From Yoonia sp. (GTDB taxonomy: Bacteria; Pseudomonadota; Alphaproteobacteria; Rhodobacterales; Rhodobacteraceae): a stretch of DNA of 38,832 nt. The position numbers and the translations under genes are program-made. The stretch lies in the NCBI RefSeq assembly GCF_017854565.1, contig NZ_JAFMHJ010000032.1, positions 1 through 38,832 on the forward strand. Reading direction: 5' to 3'. The notes beneath the pieces are model-generated. The model ran no database searches. It saw nothing but the letters and a program-made list of their open reading frames with translations, and had not been told where the DNA came from. Positions 7,924 through 19,161 of the stretch are shown in pieces. Each line of letters opens with the position of its first letter. Position 1 is the first letter of the stretch.

Positions 7924-8762
7924 GCGCTCTCCAATGCGGCAATGGCGTCTGCTTTGGCCAGCGTCGCCTGAGCGGTCACGATATGCAAGTTCTCAACGAT
8001 GCGACCATCGACCACGGCCACGCCCTGCCCTTGGGCCTGCGCCGCCTCGAACGCCGCAATCTGGCGGCGTGCCAGATCAATTTCATCCGCCGTCGGACCA
8101 AAGACCGCGTTGGCAATCGCGACCTGCGCGGGATGAATCAGCGTCTTGCCATCAAATCCCATGTCGCGGCCCTGTGTGCATTCATCACGCAGGCCCTCTT
8201 CGTCCTTAAACGCGTTATAGACCCCATCCAGCGCGACGATTCCCGCCGCCCTTGCCGCCAGCAGACACATCTGCAACGCCACCATCAACGCCGCCCGCCC
8301 GCGCGAATTCAGATCCTTGGCCAGATCATTCGTGCCCAACACGAACCCCGCGATCCTTGGATGGGCGGCAATGCTGGCGGCATTCAGAATGCCCTGCGGC
8401 GTCTCCATCATAGCCCAGATCGGCAGATCAGGAACCATCGCCGCCAGCGCATCGACATCCGCCGTCGTGTTCACCTTGGGCAGCAGCACGGCATCGCACG
8501 CCATCGCCGCAACCGCCGCCGCATCCGCCGCACCCCATGGTGTATCCAGCCCATTGATCCGCACGATACGCAACCGCGTGCCGTATCCACCCGCAGCCAG
8601 TGCAGCGGCCAATGTGTCACGCGCCGCGACCTTGGCATCGGGGGTCACCGCATCCTCCAGATCAAACAGAATCACGTCAACGAACAGGCCACGCGCCTTG
8701 TCCAACGCGCGATCCTTGGACCCCGGAATATATAAAGCCGAGCGGTAGGGGCGGTCATGCAT
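7920..8762 (-). CDS. mcl2: (3S)-malyl-CoA thioesterase / CitE-like malyl-CoA family protein
   Basis: The product is 280 residues from the ATG at 8762 (MHDRPYRSALYIPGS), preceded by GAGGAAG. It is a CitE/HpcH-aldolase-like TIM barrel with the metal-site motif FDLEDAV (D34, E36, D37), CoA-contacting VRING (R68), WAMMETPQGI and GTNDLAKDL. Length and neighbours (nnrU-like, mch, mdh) match the Rhodobacter Mcl2 thioesterase, which hydrolyses malyl-CoA to malate, better than the longer Mcl1 lyase. It is the first gene of the coupled run to mch. A citryl/malyl-CoA lyase activity cannot be excluded from sequence alone. Confidence 0.82.
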   Translation of the reverse strand: MHDRPYRSALYIPGSKDRALDKARGLFVDVILFDLEDAVTPDAKVAARDTLAAALAAGGYGTRLRIVRINGLDTPWGAADAAAVAAMACDAVLLPKVNTTADVDALAAMVPDLPIWAMMETPQGILNAASIAAHPRIAGFVLGTNDLAKDLNSRGRAALMVALQMCLLAARAAGIVALDGVYNAFKDEEGLRDECTQGRDMGFDGKTLIHPAQVAIANAVFGPTADEIDLARRQIAAFEAAQAQGQGVAVVDGRIVENLHIVTAQATLAKADAIAALESA

Positions 8763-8966
8763 CGAATCTTCCTCGCAATATTGTTGCGCCAAACTGGCCG
8801 AAATCCACCACATCATTCAAGCTGAAATTGCCGCATTGCAGCAACAGCCCCACCGTCACGGTGTATTAACCATTTTGCGGCACGTTCATCTCAGAATTTC
8901 ATCACTTGCCGACTGTGGCGGATATCCAGCCGCAGTCGCTCCTTTTTTGCAATTAAGGTGAACCAA

Positions 8967-9281
8967 ATGAAGCGCAACTTTTTCTTAATGTCGTTCGGGA
9001 TCGGCGCAATGATGCTGGCGGCCAATCACGCCCATGCCGAAACTGCCAATTGTGCAGATCACGCCGCTGTCGTGGAACGTCTCGCGATCAGTTATGGCGA
9101 AAGCCGCCAATCCATCGGGCTCGGCAGCGACAATGCCGTGATCGAGGTGTTTGCCTCCACAGACACTGGCAGCTGGACGATTACGGCCACGAAACCCGGC
9201 GGCCCGACATGCCTTGTCGCCGCAGGGCAGGCGTTTCAACACTTGAACGAAGCACTGCCAATTATCGGCAGCGGCGCCTGA
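8967..9281 (+). CDS. Small secreted protein of unknown function
   Basis: The protein is 104 residues from the ATG at 8967. Residues 1-24 (MKRNFFLMSFGIGAMMLAAN then HAHA) form a Sec signal peptide with likely cleavage at AHA/E. The mature part is about 80 residues with two cysteines (TANCADH and GPTCLVA) that could form one disulfide. An in-frame GTG at 8958 is rejected because it overlaps the AAGG ribosome site. It is transcribed alone between the divergent mcl2 operon and a convergent permease gene, and ends at an intrinsic terminator. I do not recognise a named family. Confidence 0.72.
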   Translation: MKRNFFLMSFGIGAMMLAANHAHAETANCADHAAVVERLAISYGESRQSIGLGSDNAVIEVFASTDTGSWTITATKPGGPTCLVAAGQAFQHLNEALPIIGSGA

Positions 9282-9292
9282 TACCCCTCAAA

Positions 9293-9317
9293 GCCGCTCC
9301 TGACCGGGGCGGCTTTT

Positions 9318-9318
<1 letters not shown>
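9293..9318 (+). terminator. Rho-independent terminator after the small secreted protein
   Basis: GCCGCTCC (9293-9300) pairs with GGGGCGGC (9306-9313), one G-U wobble, around a 5-base loop and is followed by TTTTT. It lies 11 bases past the stop, and its T-run touches the stop codon of the convergent permease gene. Confidence 0.85.
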
Positions 9319-11196
<1,878 letters not shown>

Positions 11197-11221
11197 ACCG
11201 AATCACACCAAAACGACCAAA

Positions 11222-11246
11222 GGGCACCCAAAGCGGTGCCCTTTTT
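11222..11246 (+). terminator. Rho-independent terminator of mdh
   Basis: GGGCACC (11222-11228) and GGTGCCC (11235-11241) form a 7-bp stem around a 6-base loop, directly followed by TTTTT (11242-11246). It lies 25 bases after the mdh stop and separates mdh from the suc operon. Confidence 0.9.
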
Positions 11247-11539
11247 CATGGGCAGGTCAGCCCAAATTCCGCCAGCAACACACCCTTTTGCTGCCAAAGC
11301 CAGCGGTCCACCGCATCCGCCTTGCGCAGCAGTTTGCAGACCCGATTCAGCGCCGTCAGCCCGCCGAACTGCAGCCGCGCATCGGTATCCGTCGCATCGC
11401 GCAACTGCCGGGTCATCGGGCCGATCAAAATATAGCATCACCTGCGCCGCGCCCAACGCCATGCACCAAAAGCCTGCACCGGTTATGGCGGCTCATCCAC
11501 CGTCGCCACAATCACCCAAGTTGGTTGCCGTCCTGTCAT
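11246..11539 (-). pseudogene. Degenerate glycosyltransferase (GT2-like) remnant between mdh and sucC
   Basis: Three pieces in different minus-strand frames look like one decayed gene. At 11539 a reading starts MTGRQPTWVIVATVDEPP and stops. A second frame then gives ALGAAQVMLYFDRPDDP and RCDG, resembling the N-terminal region of a bacterial family 2-type glycosyltransferase. A third frame gives LNRVCKLLRKADAVDRWLWQ, then QKGVLLAEFGL and a stop at 11246-11248. The middle, about 200 residues including the DxD region, is missing. Codon usage within each piece still looks coding-like. The family call is from memory of motif patterns and is tentative; no intact gene is possible here. Confidence 0.45.
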
Positions 11540-11615
11540 GGCCCCGTTGCCAATCACCCCAACGAATCCTTTCAAACCGGGATTGACGACACCGATATCG
11601 CTAACGCCCGTATTT

Positions 11616-11646
11616 TGTGATCACAGCCCCAAAAAGTGTGATCACA
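11616..11646. promoter_or_regulatory. Paired TGTGATCACA operators upstream of sucC
   Basis: Two perfect TGTGATCACA palindromes lie at 11616-11625 and 11637-11646, with centres 21 bp apart, exactly the arrangement upstream of sdhC. Outer flanks are again TTT and AAAT. The pair ends 97 bp before the sucC ATG. A loose promoter candidate follows immediately (TTGGAT at about 11649-11654, TTTTAG about 18 bases on), so the sites abut or lie upstream of the -35. Inferred as a shared regulator site controlling sucCDAB. Confidence 0.75.
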
Positions 11647-11743
11647 AATGTTGGATTATCCCCCTAAGACTGTGTTTTAGGTTAGAAACTGTTCATTTCT
11701 TGTGGTTAAACACCCCCAACCGAAGCGAAATTGGACATGTCTC

Positions 11744-12937
11744 ATGAATATCCACGAATATCAGGCCAAAGCTCTTTTGCGCAGCTACGGCGCGCCCGTC
11801 TCCGATGGCCGCCCCGTCATGCGCGCCGAAGAGGCGAAAACAGCCGCCGGTGAACTCGACGGGCCGCTGTGGGTCGTCAAGGCACAGATCCACGCCGGTG
11901 GCCGTGGCAAAGGTAAATTCAAAGAAGCCGACGCAGGCGAAGCGGGCGGAGTCCGTCTGGCCCGTTCCGTCGAAGAAGCCGCGCAAGAGGCGAAAAAGAT
12001 GCTGGGCCGTACATTGGTCACCCATCAGACCGGCCCCGCAGGCAAGGTCGTGAACCGCATCTACATCGAAGACGGCTCTGGCATTGAAACCGAAATGTAT
12101 CTCGCCCTGCTGGTCGATCGCCAGACCAGCCGCATCAGTTTTGTCTGCTCCACCGAAGGCGGAATGGACATCGAAGAAGTGGCCGCTTCCACCCCCGAAA
12201 AGATCCTGTCGTTCTCGGTCGATCCCGCGACCGGCTATCAGGCATTCCATGGCCGCCGTGTGGCGTTTTCACTGGGTCTGTCCGGTCCGCAGGTCAAGCA
12301 ATGCGTCACCCTGATGGGCCAGCTTTACAAAGCCTTCACCGAAAAAGACATGGAAATGCTGGAAATCAACCCGCTGATCGTCACCGACAAGGGCGACCTC
12401 AAGGTGTTGGACGCCAAGGTCTCGTTCGACGGCAACGCGATCTATCGCCATTCCGACATTGCCGCCCTGCGCGATGAGACCGAAGAAGACCCCAAAGAAC
12501 TGGCCGCATCGAAATTCGACCTGAACTACATCGCGCTCGACGGTGAAATCGGTTGCATGGTCAACGGCGCGGGCCTTGCCATGGCGACGATGGACATCAT
12601 CAAGCTTTACGGTGCCGAACCTGCCAACTTTCTTGATGTGGGCGGCGGTGCGACCAAGGAAAAGGTGACCGAGGCGTTCAAGATCATCACATCCGACCCG
12701 CAGGTCAAAGGCATTCTTGTCAATATCTTCGGCGGCATCATGCGCTGCGACGTCATCGCCGAAGGCGTGATCGCCGCGGTGAAAGAGGTCGGCCTGAAGG
12801 TCCCGCTGGTCGTCCGCCTCGAAGGCACGAACGTCGAGAAAGGCAAAGAGATCATCCGCAACTCCGGCCTCGACGTCATCGCCGCCGACGACCTCAAAGA
12901 CGGCGCGCAGAAGATCGTAAAAGCGGTCAAGGGATAA
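11744..12937 (+). CDS. sucC: Succinyl-CoA synthetase beta subunit (ADP-forming)
   Basis: The product is 397 residues from the ATG at 11744 ([20 protein letters not shown]). It has an N-terminal ATP-grasp fold with the nucleotide/phosphate loop [15 protein letters not shown], then EINPLIVT, and a C-terminal CoA-ligase domain with [20 protein letters not shown] and [13 protein letters not shown]. It couples succinyl-CoA cleavage to nucleoside triphosphate formation together with SucD. An in-frame start 42 bases upstream adds a non-conserved tail and is rejected. It is the first gene of the suc operon, under the paired palindromes. Confidence 0.96.
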   Translation: MNIHEYQAKALLRSYGAPVSDGRPVMRAEEAKTAAGELDGPLWVVKAQIHAGGRGKGKFKEADAGEAGGVRLARSVEEAAQEAKKMLGRTLVTHQTGPAGKVVNRIYIEDGSGIETEMYLALLVDRQTSRISFVCSTEGGMDIEEVAASTPEKILSFSVDPATGYQAFHGRRVAFSLGLSGPQVKQCVTLMGQLYKAFTEKDMEMLEINPLIVTDKGDLKVLDAKVSFDGNAIYRHSDIAALRDETEEDPKELAASKFDLNYIALDGEIGCMVNGAGLAMATMDIIKLYGAEPANFLDVGGGATKEKVTEAFKIITSDPQVKGILVNIFGGIMRCDVIAEGVIAAVKEVGLKVPLVVRLEGTNVEKGKEIIRNSGLDVIAADDLKDGAQKIVKAVKG

Positions 12938-12940
12938 CCC

Positions 12941-12996
12941 GTAGGGCGGGGTTCTCCCCGCCTATTGCAAGCGTGGCGGGGTAAACCCCGCCCTAC
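12941..12996. repeat. Inverted pair of REP-like palindromic units between sucC and sucD
   Basis: Two GTAGGGCGGGGTT-type units face each other. Unit one (12941-12964) is GTAGGGCGGGG, a short loop, then CCCCGCCTA. Unit two (12974-12996) is TGGCGGGG, TAAA, CCCCGCCCTAC. Each unit is itself a hairpin, and the whole 56-bp block is an outer inverted repeat (GTAGGGCGGGG with CCCCGCCCTAC). A third copy lies between sucD and sucA. This resembles REP/BIME elements, which can modulate mRNA stability or attenuate transcription between operon genes. Confidence 0.8.
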
Positions 12997-13018
12997 AGAT
13001 CTCCAAGGAGCCACCAAC

Positions 13019-13900
13019 ATGGCCATTCTCGTAAACGAAAACACCCGCGTCATCTGTCAGGGCCTTACCGGTTCGCAGGGGACATTCCACTCTGAACAGG
13101 CGATTGCCTATGGCACCAAGATGGTCGGCGGCGTGACCCCCGGCAAGGGCGGTCAGACCCATCTGGACCTGCCGATCTTCAACTCGGTCCACGAGGCCCG
13201 CCACGTGACCGAAGCCAACGCATCGGTCATCTACGTGCCGCCGCCGTTCGCTGCGGACAGCATCCTCGAAGCCATCGACGCCGAAATGGAACTGATCATA
13301 TGCATCACCGAAGGCATCCCCGTTCTTGACATGATGAAGGTCAAGCGCGCGCTCGAAGGCTCCAAATCCCGGCTGATCGGGCCGAATTGCCCCGGTGTCA
13401 TCACGCCCGACGCCTGCAAAATCGGTATCATGCCCGGCCACATCCACAAACGCGGGTCCGTCGGTGTTGTATCGCGTTCCGGCACGCTGACCTATGAAGC
13501 GGTCAAGCAGACATCCGACAGCGGGCTGGGCCAGTCCACCGCCGTGGGCATCGGCGGCGACCCGATCAAAGGCACCGAACATATCGACATCCTCGAAATG
13601 TTCCTGGCCGACCCCGAAACGCAATCCATCATCATGATCGGCGAAATCGGCGGCTCCGCCGAAGAAGAAGCGGCACAGTTTCTGGCTGATGAGCGTAAAA
13701 AAGGCCGCTGGAAACCCACCGCCGGTTTCATCGCAGGCCGCACCGCCCCTCCCGGCCGCCGCATGGGCCACGCTGGTGCGATTGTCGCGGGCGGCAAAGG
13801 CGACGCCGAAAGCAAGATCGAAGCGATGAAAGCCGCCGGCATCATCGTCGCCGACAGCCCCGCCACTTTGGGCGAAGCTGTGCTGAAGGCTATCGGATAA
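13019..13900 (+). CDS. sucD: Succinyl-CoA synthetase alpha subunit
   Basis: The product is 293 residues. CoA-binding Rossmann-domain motifs are [20 protein letters not shown] (about 16-35) and [21 protein letters not shown] is at 121-130. The phosphohistidine H251 lies in [18 protein letters not shown]. It forms the alpha2beta2 or alphabeta enzyme with SucC. The ATG at 13019 is supported by AAGGAG at 13005-13010. The ribosome site lies just behind the inverted REP-like pair, so the hairpins could influence the SucC:SucD ratio. Confidence 0.96.
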   Translation: MAILVNENTRVICQGLTGSQGTFHSEQAIAYGTKMVGGVTPGKGGQTHLDLPIFNSVHEARHVTEANASVIYVPPPFAADSILEAIDAEMELIICITEGIPVLDMMKVKRALEGSKSRLIGPNCPGVITPDACKIGIMPGHIHKRGSVGVVSRSGTLTYEAVKQTSDSGLGQSTAVGIGGDPIKGTEHIDILEMFLADPETQSIIMIGEIGGSAEEEAAQFLADERKKGRWKPTAGFIAGRTAPPGRRMGHAGAIVAGGKGDAESKIEAMKAAGIIVADSPATLGEAVLKAIG

Positions 13901-13904
13901 CACG

Positions 13905-13930
13905 GTAGGGCGGGGTTCACCCCGCCCTAT
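13905..13930. repeat. REP-like palindromic unit between sucD and sucA
   Basis: This is a single GTAGGGCGGGG-TTCA-CCCCGCCCTAT hairpin, 4 bases after the sucD stop. It has the same sequence family as the inverted pair between sucC and sucD. The perfect 11-bp arms make a strong RNA stem-loop. It lacks a clear downstream T-run, so it is more likely a REP-like unit than a terminator. Confidence 0.8.
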
Positions 13931-13977
13931 TTTGCAGGGTGGCATCTACCCCCAGCCCACATCGGAGACACGGACCA

Positions 13978-16938
13978 ATGACCGACCAATCCCCAAATGA
14001 CGTCCTCCACGCCTCAAGTTTCCTGCAAGGACATAACGCCGAATACGTCGAACAGCTTTATGCCCGCTTTGCCAACAATCCCGGTGCGGTCGACGACAGC
14101 TGGCACGCATTTTTTCGTAGCCTTGACGACACCCCCGCAGAAGCCATGGCCGAGGCCGCAGGCGCATCGTGGGGCCGCAACGATTGGCCGCCGATCCCCA
14201 ACGATGACCTGACCGCAGCGCTTGACGGGCAATGGCCAACAGAGCCTGCCGCCGCTGGCAAAAAAATCCAGGAAAAAGCCGCCGAAAAAGGCGTCAGCCT
14301 GAATGAAACGCAAGTCCGCAATGCCGTTCTCGATTCGGTGCGCGCGCTGATGATCATCCGCGCCTATCGCATCCGGGGCCACCTGATTGCCGATCTGGAC
14401 CCGCTGGGCATGCGCGAAACAAAACCGCATCCCGAACTGGATCCCGCCAACTACGGCTTTACCGCCGCCGACATGGATCGGCCGATTTTCATCGACAACG
14501 TCCTTGGCCTCGAATTGGCCACCATGACCCAGATCATGGCGATCGTGCAGCGCACCTATTGCGGCACATTTGCCCTGCAATACATGCACATATCCAACCC
14601 CGAAGAGGCCGGTTGGCTCAAGGAACGGATCGAAGGCTACGGCAAGGAAATCACCTTTACCCAGAACGGTCGCAAGGCGATCCTTAACAGCCTTGTTCAG
14701 GCTGAGGGGTTCGAAAAATTCCTGCACGTCAAATATATGGGCACCAAGCGCTTTGGCCTTGATGGCGGCGAAAGCCTGATCCCCGCGATGGAACAGATCA
14801 TCAAACGCGGCGGCCAGCTGGGCATTGATGATATCGTGATCGGCATGCCGCACCGGGGCCGCTTGTCGGTGCTCGCCAACGTGATGCAAAAACCCTACCG
14901 CGCCATTTTCAACGAATTTCAGGGCGGATCGTCGAAACCCGAAGACGTCGATGGCTCTGGTGATGTGAAATACCACCTCGGCGCGTCCAGCGACCGCAGC
15001 TTTGACGAAAATTCGGTGCACCTGTCGCTGACTGCGAACCCCAGCCACCTCGAGGCGGTGAACCCCGTCGTTCTGGGCAAGGTCCGCGCCAAACAAGACC
15101 AAAAGAACGACACCGACAAATCCAAAGTCATGGCAATCTTGCTGCACGGCGACGCAGCCTTTGCCGGGCAAGGCGTCGTCGCCGAAGGTTTTGGCCTGTC
15201 GGGCCTGCGCGGGCACCGTACCGGCGGCACCATGCATATCGTGGTGAACAACCAGATCGGTTTCACCACCGCACCGCATTTCAGCCGCTCCAGCCCCTAC
15301 CCCACCGACATCGCCCTGATGGTCGAGGCGCCGATTTTCCACGTCAACGGTGACGACCCGGAGGCCGTGGTCCACGCCGCCCGCGTGGCCACGGAATTCC
15401 GTCAGAAATTCCACAAGGATGTCGTGCTTGATATCATCTGCTACCGCCGCTTTGGTCACAACGAAGGCGATGAGCCGATGTTCACCAACCCGGTGATGTA
15501 CAAGAAGATCAAAAAGCAAAAGACGACGCTGACGCTTTACACCGAACGGCTGGTCAAAGACGGGCTGATCCCTGAAGGCGAGATCGAGGATATGAAAGCC
15601 GCGTTTCAGGCCCACCTGAACGAAGAATTCGAAGCCGGCAAGACCTTCAAACCCAACAAGGCCGACTGGCTGGATGGGAAATGGTCGCATCTGGACCGCC
15701 AAAAAGAAGACTACCAGCGCGGCGCGACCGCGATTTCTGAAAAGACGTTCAACGACGTCGGCAAGGGCCTCAGCAGCGCACCCGAAGGCTTTCCGCTGCA
15801 TAAGACCGTCGCACGTCTGCTCGAAGCCAAGGCTGAAATGTTCGCCTCTGGCACCGGCTTTGACTGGGCCACAGCCGAGGCGCTGGCCTTTGGCTCGCTG
15901 CTGACCGAAGGATACCCCGTGCGCCTGTCCGGTCAGGACAGCTCACGCGGCACATTCAGCCAGCGCCACTCGGCTCTGATCAATCAAGACACCGAAGAAC
16001 GCTACTACCCGCTCAACAACATCCGCGACGGTCAGGCCCAATACGAAGTCATCGATTCCATGCTGTCCGAATATGCGGTACTGGGGTTCGAATACGGCTA
16101 TTCACTGGCCGAACCCAACGCCCTGACCCTGTGGGAAGCCCAGTTTGGCGATTTCGCCAACGGCGCCCAGATCATGTTCGACCAGTTCATCAGTTCAGGC
16201 GAAAGCAAATGGTTGCGCATGTCTGGCCTCGTTTGCCTTTTGCCACATGGCTACGAAGGCCAGGGGCCGGAACACTCCTCCGCGCGTCTGGAACGGTTCC
16301 TGACCATGTGCGGCGGCGACAACTGGATCGTGGCCAACTGCACCACACCTGCCAACTACTTCCACCTGCTGCGCCGTCAGCTGCACCGTAGCTACCGCAA
16401 GCCGCTGATCCTGATGGCGCCGAAATCGTTGTTGCGGCACAAGATGGCCGTGTCCGACACCGCCGATTTCATCACAGGGTCGTCGTTCCACCGTGTCCTT
16501 TGGGATGACGCGCAAAAGGGGCATTCGGACACGAAACTGGTCGCTGATGACAAGATCAAGCGCGTGGTGATGTGTTCCGGCAAGGTCTATTACGACCTCC
16601 TCGAAGAACGTGACAAGCGCGGCATCACAGACGTCTACATCCTGCGTTATGAACAATTCTACCCGTTCCCGGCACAATCGTCGGTCAACGAACTGCAGCG
16701 GTTCAAGAACGCCGAAATGGTCTGGTGTCAGGAAGAACCCAAGAACCAAGGTGGCTGGACCTTCATGGAACCCAACCTCGAATGGGTCCTGACCCGGATC
16801 AAGGCCACGCACACCCGGGCCACCTACGCTGGTCGCGCCGCAGCCGCGTCACCCGCGACAGGTCTCGCCAGCAGACACAAAGCAGAACAAACAGCCCTCG
16901 TGAACGATGCGCTGACAGTCGAAGGATCAAAAAAATGA
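13978..16938 (+). CDS. sucA: 2-oxoglutarate dehydrogenase E1 component
   Basis: The product is 986 residues from the ATG at 13978 ([20 protein letters not shown]), preceded by GGAGA. It has the N-terminal E2-binding region [17 protein letters not shown], then the thiamine-diphosphate-dependent core. Visible signatures are [72 protein letters not shown] and [11 protein letters not shown]. In the C-terminal half are EQFYPFP and [12 protein letters not shown]. It decarboxylates 2-oxoglutarate and succinylates the SucB lipoyl group. Its TGA overlaps the sucB ATG. Confidence 0.97.
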   Translation: MTDQSPNDVLHASSFLQGHNAEYVEQLYARFANNPGAVDDSWHAFFRSLDDTPAEAMAEAAGASWGRNDWPPIPNDDLTAALDGQWPTEPAAAGKKIQEKAAEKGVSLNETQVRNAVLDSVRALMIIRAYRIRGHLIADLDPLGMRETKPHPELDPANYGFTAADMDRPIFIDNVLGLELATMTQIMAIVQRTYCGTFALQYMHISNPEEAGWLKERIEGYGKEITFTQNGRKAILNSLVQAEGFEKFLHVKYMGTKRFGLDGGESLIPAMEQIIKRGGQLGIDDIVIGMPHRGRLSVLANVMQKPYRAIFNEFQGGSSKPEDVDGSGDVKYHLGASSDRSFDENSVHLSLTANPSHLEAVNPVVLGKVRAKQDQKNDTDKSKVMAILLHGDAAFAGQGVVAEGFGLSGLRGHRTGGTMHIVVNNQIGFTTAPHFSRSSPYPTDIALMVEAPIFHVNGDDPEAVVHAARVATEFRQKFHKDVVLDIICYRRFGHNEGDEPMFTNPVMYKKIKKQKTTLTLYTERLVKDGLIPEGEIEDMKAAFQAHLNEEFEAGKTFKPNKADWLDGKWSHLDRQKEDYQRGATAISEKTFNDVGKGLSSAPEGFPLHKTVARLLEAKAEMFASGTGFDWATAEALAFGSLLTEGYPVRLSGQDSSRGTFSQRHSALINQDTEERYYPLNNIRDGQAQYEVIDSMLSEYAVLGFEYGYSLAEPNALTLWEAQFGDFANGAQIMFDQFISSGESKWLRMSGLVCLLPHGYEGQGPEHSSARLERFLTMCGGDNWIVANCTTPANYFHLLRRQLHRSYRKPLILMAPKSLLRHKMAVSDTADFITGSSFHRVLWDDAQKGHSDTKLVADDKIKRVVMCSGKVYYDLLEERDKRGITDVYILRYEQFYPFPAQSSVNELQRFKNAEMVWCQEEPKNQGGWTFMEPNLEWVLTRIKATHTRATYAGRAAAASPATGLASRHKAEQTALVNDALTVEGSKK

Positions 16939-18104
16939 GCACCGAAGTCCGCGTCCCCACCCTTGGCGAATCCGTGACCGAAGCCACCGTCGCCACATGG
17001 TTCAAACAGCCCGGCGATGCCGTCGCCGTTGACGAAATGCTGTGCGAACTTGAGACAGACAAAGTCACGGTCGAGGTCCCCAGCCCCGTCGCCGGGACCC
17101 TGTCCGAAATCGTTGCCGCCGAAGGCGAAACCGTCGGCGTCGATGCGCTTTTGGCCCAAATCGCCGAAGGCGCAGCAGCCCCCGCGCCCAAGGCCGAAAC
17201 GCCCAAAGCCGCGGCAGCAGCCCCCGCCACGGCCCGCACCGACGTCGAAAATGCGCCCTCTGCCAACAAATTGATGGCCGAAAACAACCTGTCTGACGTC
17301 ACCGGAACCGGCAAGGATGGCCGCGTGATGAAAGAGGACGTGCTGAACGCGATCAAGGCCCCGGCCCCCGCAGCCCCACGCGCTCCCGCCCCCGCCGGCA
17401 GCGGTGCCCGCGAAGAGCGTGTGAAAATGACCCGCCTGCGCCAAACCATCGCCAAGCGACTCAAGGACAGCCAGAACACCGCCGCCATGCTGACCACCTA
17501 TAACGAGGTCGACATGACCGAGGTGATGGCCCTGCGCAACGAATACAAAGACCTGTTTTTCAAAAAACACGGCGTCAAACTGGGCTTCATGTCCTTCTTC
17601 ACCAAGGCCTGCGTGCACGCCCTGAACGAAGTGCCTGAGGTCAACGCCGAAATCGACGGCACCAATGTCGTCTACAAAAAATACGTCAACATGGGCATCG
17701 CGGCAGGCACGCCCACCGGCCTTGTGGTTCCCGTCATCAACGACGCCGACCAGATGTCTTTTGCGACCATCGAAAAATCCATCGCCGCCATGGGTGCCAA
17801 AGCCCGCGACGGCAAACTGTCGATGGCCGAAATGCAAGGCGGCACCTTCACCATATCGAACGGCGGCGTCTACGGCAGCCTGATGTCCTCACCCATCCTG
17901 AACCCCCCGCAGTCGGGTATCCTCGGCATGCACAAAATCCAGGACCGGCCCATGGCCATCAACGGCCAGGTCGTGATCCGCCCCATGATGTATCTGGCGC
18001 TGAGCTACGACCACCGCATCGTCGACGGCAAAGGGGCCGTGACCTTCCTTGTGCGTGTGAAAGAGGCGCTGGAGGACCCACGCCGGTTGCTGATGGATCT
18101 TTGA
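16935..18104 (+). CDS. sucB: Dihydrolipoamide succinyltransferase (2-oxoglutarate dehydrogenase E2)
   Basis: The product is 389 residues. It has one lipoyl domain (about 3-76) with lipoyl-lysine K43 in [11 protein letters not shown], and an Ala/Pro-rich linker (80-104). The peripheral subunit-binding domain spans about 106-140 ([20 protein letters not shown]). A second Ala/Pro linker leads to the catalytic domain from about 162 with the active-site motif [12 protein letters not shown] (H360, D364). The ATG overlaps the sucA TGA (ATGA), so the start is secure and translation is coupled. It transfers succinyl from lipoamide to CoA. Confidence 0.97.
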   Translation: MSTEVRVPTLGESVTEATVATWFKQPGDAVAVDEMLCELETDKVTVEVPSPVAGTLSEIVAAEGETVGVDALLAQIAEGAAAPAPKAETPKAAAAAPATARTDVENAPSANKLMAENNLSDVTGTGKDGRVMKEDVLNAIKAPAPAAPRAPAPAGSGAREERVKMTRLRQTIAKRLKDSQNTAAMLTTYNEVDMTEVMALRNEYKDLFFKKHGVKLGFMSFFTKACVHALNEVPEVNAEIDGTNVVYKKYVNMGIAAGTPTGLVVPVINDADQMSFATIEKSIAAMGAKARDGKLSMAEMQGGTFTISNGGVYGSLMSSPILNPPQSGILGMHKIQDRPMAINGQVVIRPMMYLALSYDHRIVDGKGAVTFLVRVKEALEDPRRLLMDL

Positions 18105-18152
18105 TTAAAGGTTCCTGATTGCAACAAAAATATACAATATTGGAGAATAGAA

Positions 18153-18737
18153 TTGGGAATAACAGCTTATGGCCAATTTTTCTCATGGGAAGACTCGCTT
18201 TTTTATCCAGGCCACGACGATGAAAGCAATGAGCAATACATTCGGATTCTCGCGCATGAGAAGAAAAGTAGGCTTGCCTACAAAAAGCCTGACACCCCGC
18301 CCGAAGTCGAATTTACTAAGAGTTCTGGTGTATATCTCTTACATGGCGAAAACCGTGAAACGGTATACGTTGGTCAGGCCAAGCATTTTGGGAAACGACT
18401 AAAAGCCCATACCGGTGATCACCTTCGGAACCGCTGGTTTAGTTATTCGTTCTTTGCGACAACGCCACCTGATGCACCCAATATAGCAAACCGTGTTAAC
18501 CCGTCTGAGGTGGAAGCTGGCGAAGGACAACATGTAGATGCGAGTTTGTCACTCGATATGCTGGAAGCAATCCTAAGAACAGCAATGGAGCCAAAACTAA
18601 ACCTTCAAAGCGGAAGATGGGGTGAAATTTCGCTTTATGCCCAAAGTGTAGAATATGAATTCATGTACGTGCGTGAAGTTTGGGAACAGAACGAGCGACT
18701 ACTAAAGAAAATAAAGAAGCTTCGAAAGAGCTCTTGA
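18153..18737 (+). CDS. GIY-YIG nuclease-fold protein inserted in the suc operon
   Basis: The protein is 194 residues, starting at a TTG with GGAG at 18142-18145. A full GIY-YIG motif set is present: GVY (59-61) and YVG (72-74) within SSGVYLLHGENRETVYVGQA, catalytic-type R82 in KRLKAH with H86, W95, catalytic-type E138 in LDMLEAILRT, and P147/N150 in EPKLNLQSG. The C-terminus is a short charged helix (EQNERLLKKIKKLRKSS). The gene and its 48-bp leader are clearly more AT-rich than flanking sucB and the MAPEG gene, and codon use is different (many AAA, ATA, TTA/TTT-type codons). It ends 3 bases before the MAPEG ATG. Acquired cargo is likely; the substrate is unknown. Confidence 0.82.
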   Translation: MGITAYGQFFSWEDSLFYPGHDDESNEQYIRILAHEKKSRLAYKKPDTPPEVEFTKSSGVYLLHGENRETVYVGQAKHFGKRLKAHTGDHLRNRWFSYSFFATTPPDAPNIANRVNPSEVEAGEGQHVDASLSLDMLEAILRTAMEPKLNLQSGRWGEISLYAQSVEYEFMYVREVWEQNERLLKKIKKLRKSS

Positions 18738-18740
18738 GTC

Positions 18741-19151
18741 ATGACCCCCGAACTCACCGTCCTTGCCCTCGCGGCGCTTCTCCAAGGCGTGCAATTCGTC
18801 TTGATGTCCGTCCCTGCGAACCTTGAACTCGGCCCCGGCAAAACCGCCGGGCCGCGTGATCCGCAGCGTCTTGGAAAGCCGCTGATCGAACAGGTCAGCG
18901 TCAAGACCGGCCGCCTGTTCCGCGCGCTGAACAACCATTTCGAGGCGCTGATCCTGTTTACCATCGCCGTTGTCGTCATCACCCTTGGCGACAAAGGCAC
19001 CGGGTTCTCCGCCGCTTGCGCGTGGACCTATCTGGGTGCGCGCATCCTGTATGTCCCCGCCTATTATTTCGGCCTCACCCCATGGCGGTCGCTGATCTGG
19101 TTTGTGGGGTTTATCTCGACCATGGCCATGATAGTGTCGGCCCTGATTTGA
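18741..19151 (+). CDS. MAPEG-family membrane protein
   Basis: The product is 136 residues with four hydrophobic segments (about 3-25, 62-82, 86-108 and 113-134). The MAPEG-like core is RLFRALNNHFEALILFTIAV, with YLGARILYVPAYYFGLTPWR behind it. MAPEG proteins are eicosanoid/glutathione-related membrane proteins; bacterial members of this size are largely uncharacterised. It lies between sucB (or the inserted GIY-YIG gene) and lpdA in the same orientation. Co-transcription is likely, a metabolic link unproven. Confidence 0.85.
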   Translation: MTPELTVLALAALLQGVQFVLMSVPANLELGPGKTAGPRDPQRLGKPLIEQVSVKTGRLFRALNNHFEALILFTIAVVVITLGDKGTGFSAACAWTYLGARILYVPAYYFGLTPWRSLIWFVGFISTMAMIVSALI

Positions 19152-19161
19152 CACACACTCG

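Noticed and set aside
13905-13930. Hairpin after sucD as an intrinsic terminator
   Set aside because: There is no U-rich tract directly after the stem, the sequence is shared with the sucC-sucD units, and sucA follows in the same operon.
14014-15801. Long open frame (595 codons) on the minus strand opposite sucA
   Set aside because: It is a mirror of the strongly conserved sucA coding sequence in GC-rich DNA, has no recognisable domain and no ribosome site.
18409-18420. GGTGATCACC palindrome inside the GIY-YIG gene as another operator
   Set aside because: The outer bases differ from TGTGATCACA, it is single, lacks the AT flanks and lies within coding sequence.
18105-18740. GIY-YIG gene as part of a group I intron or intein
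   Set aside because: sucB ends normally and the MAPEG gene starts normally on either side; no host gene is interrupted and no intron core was recognised.
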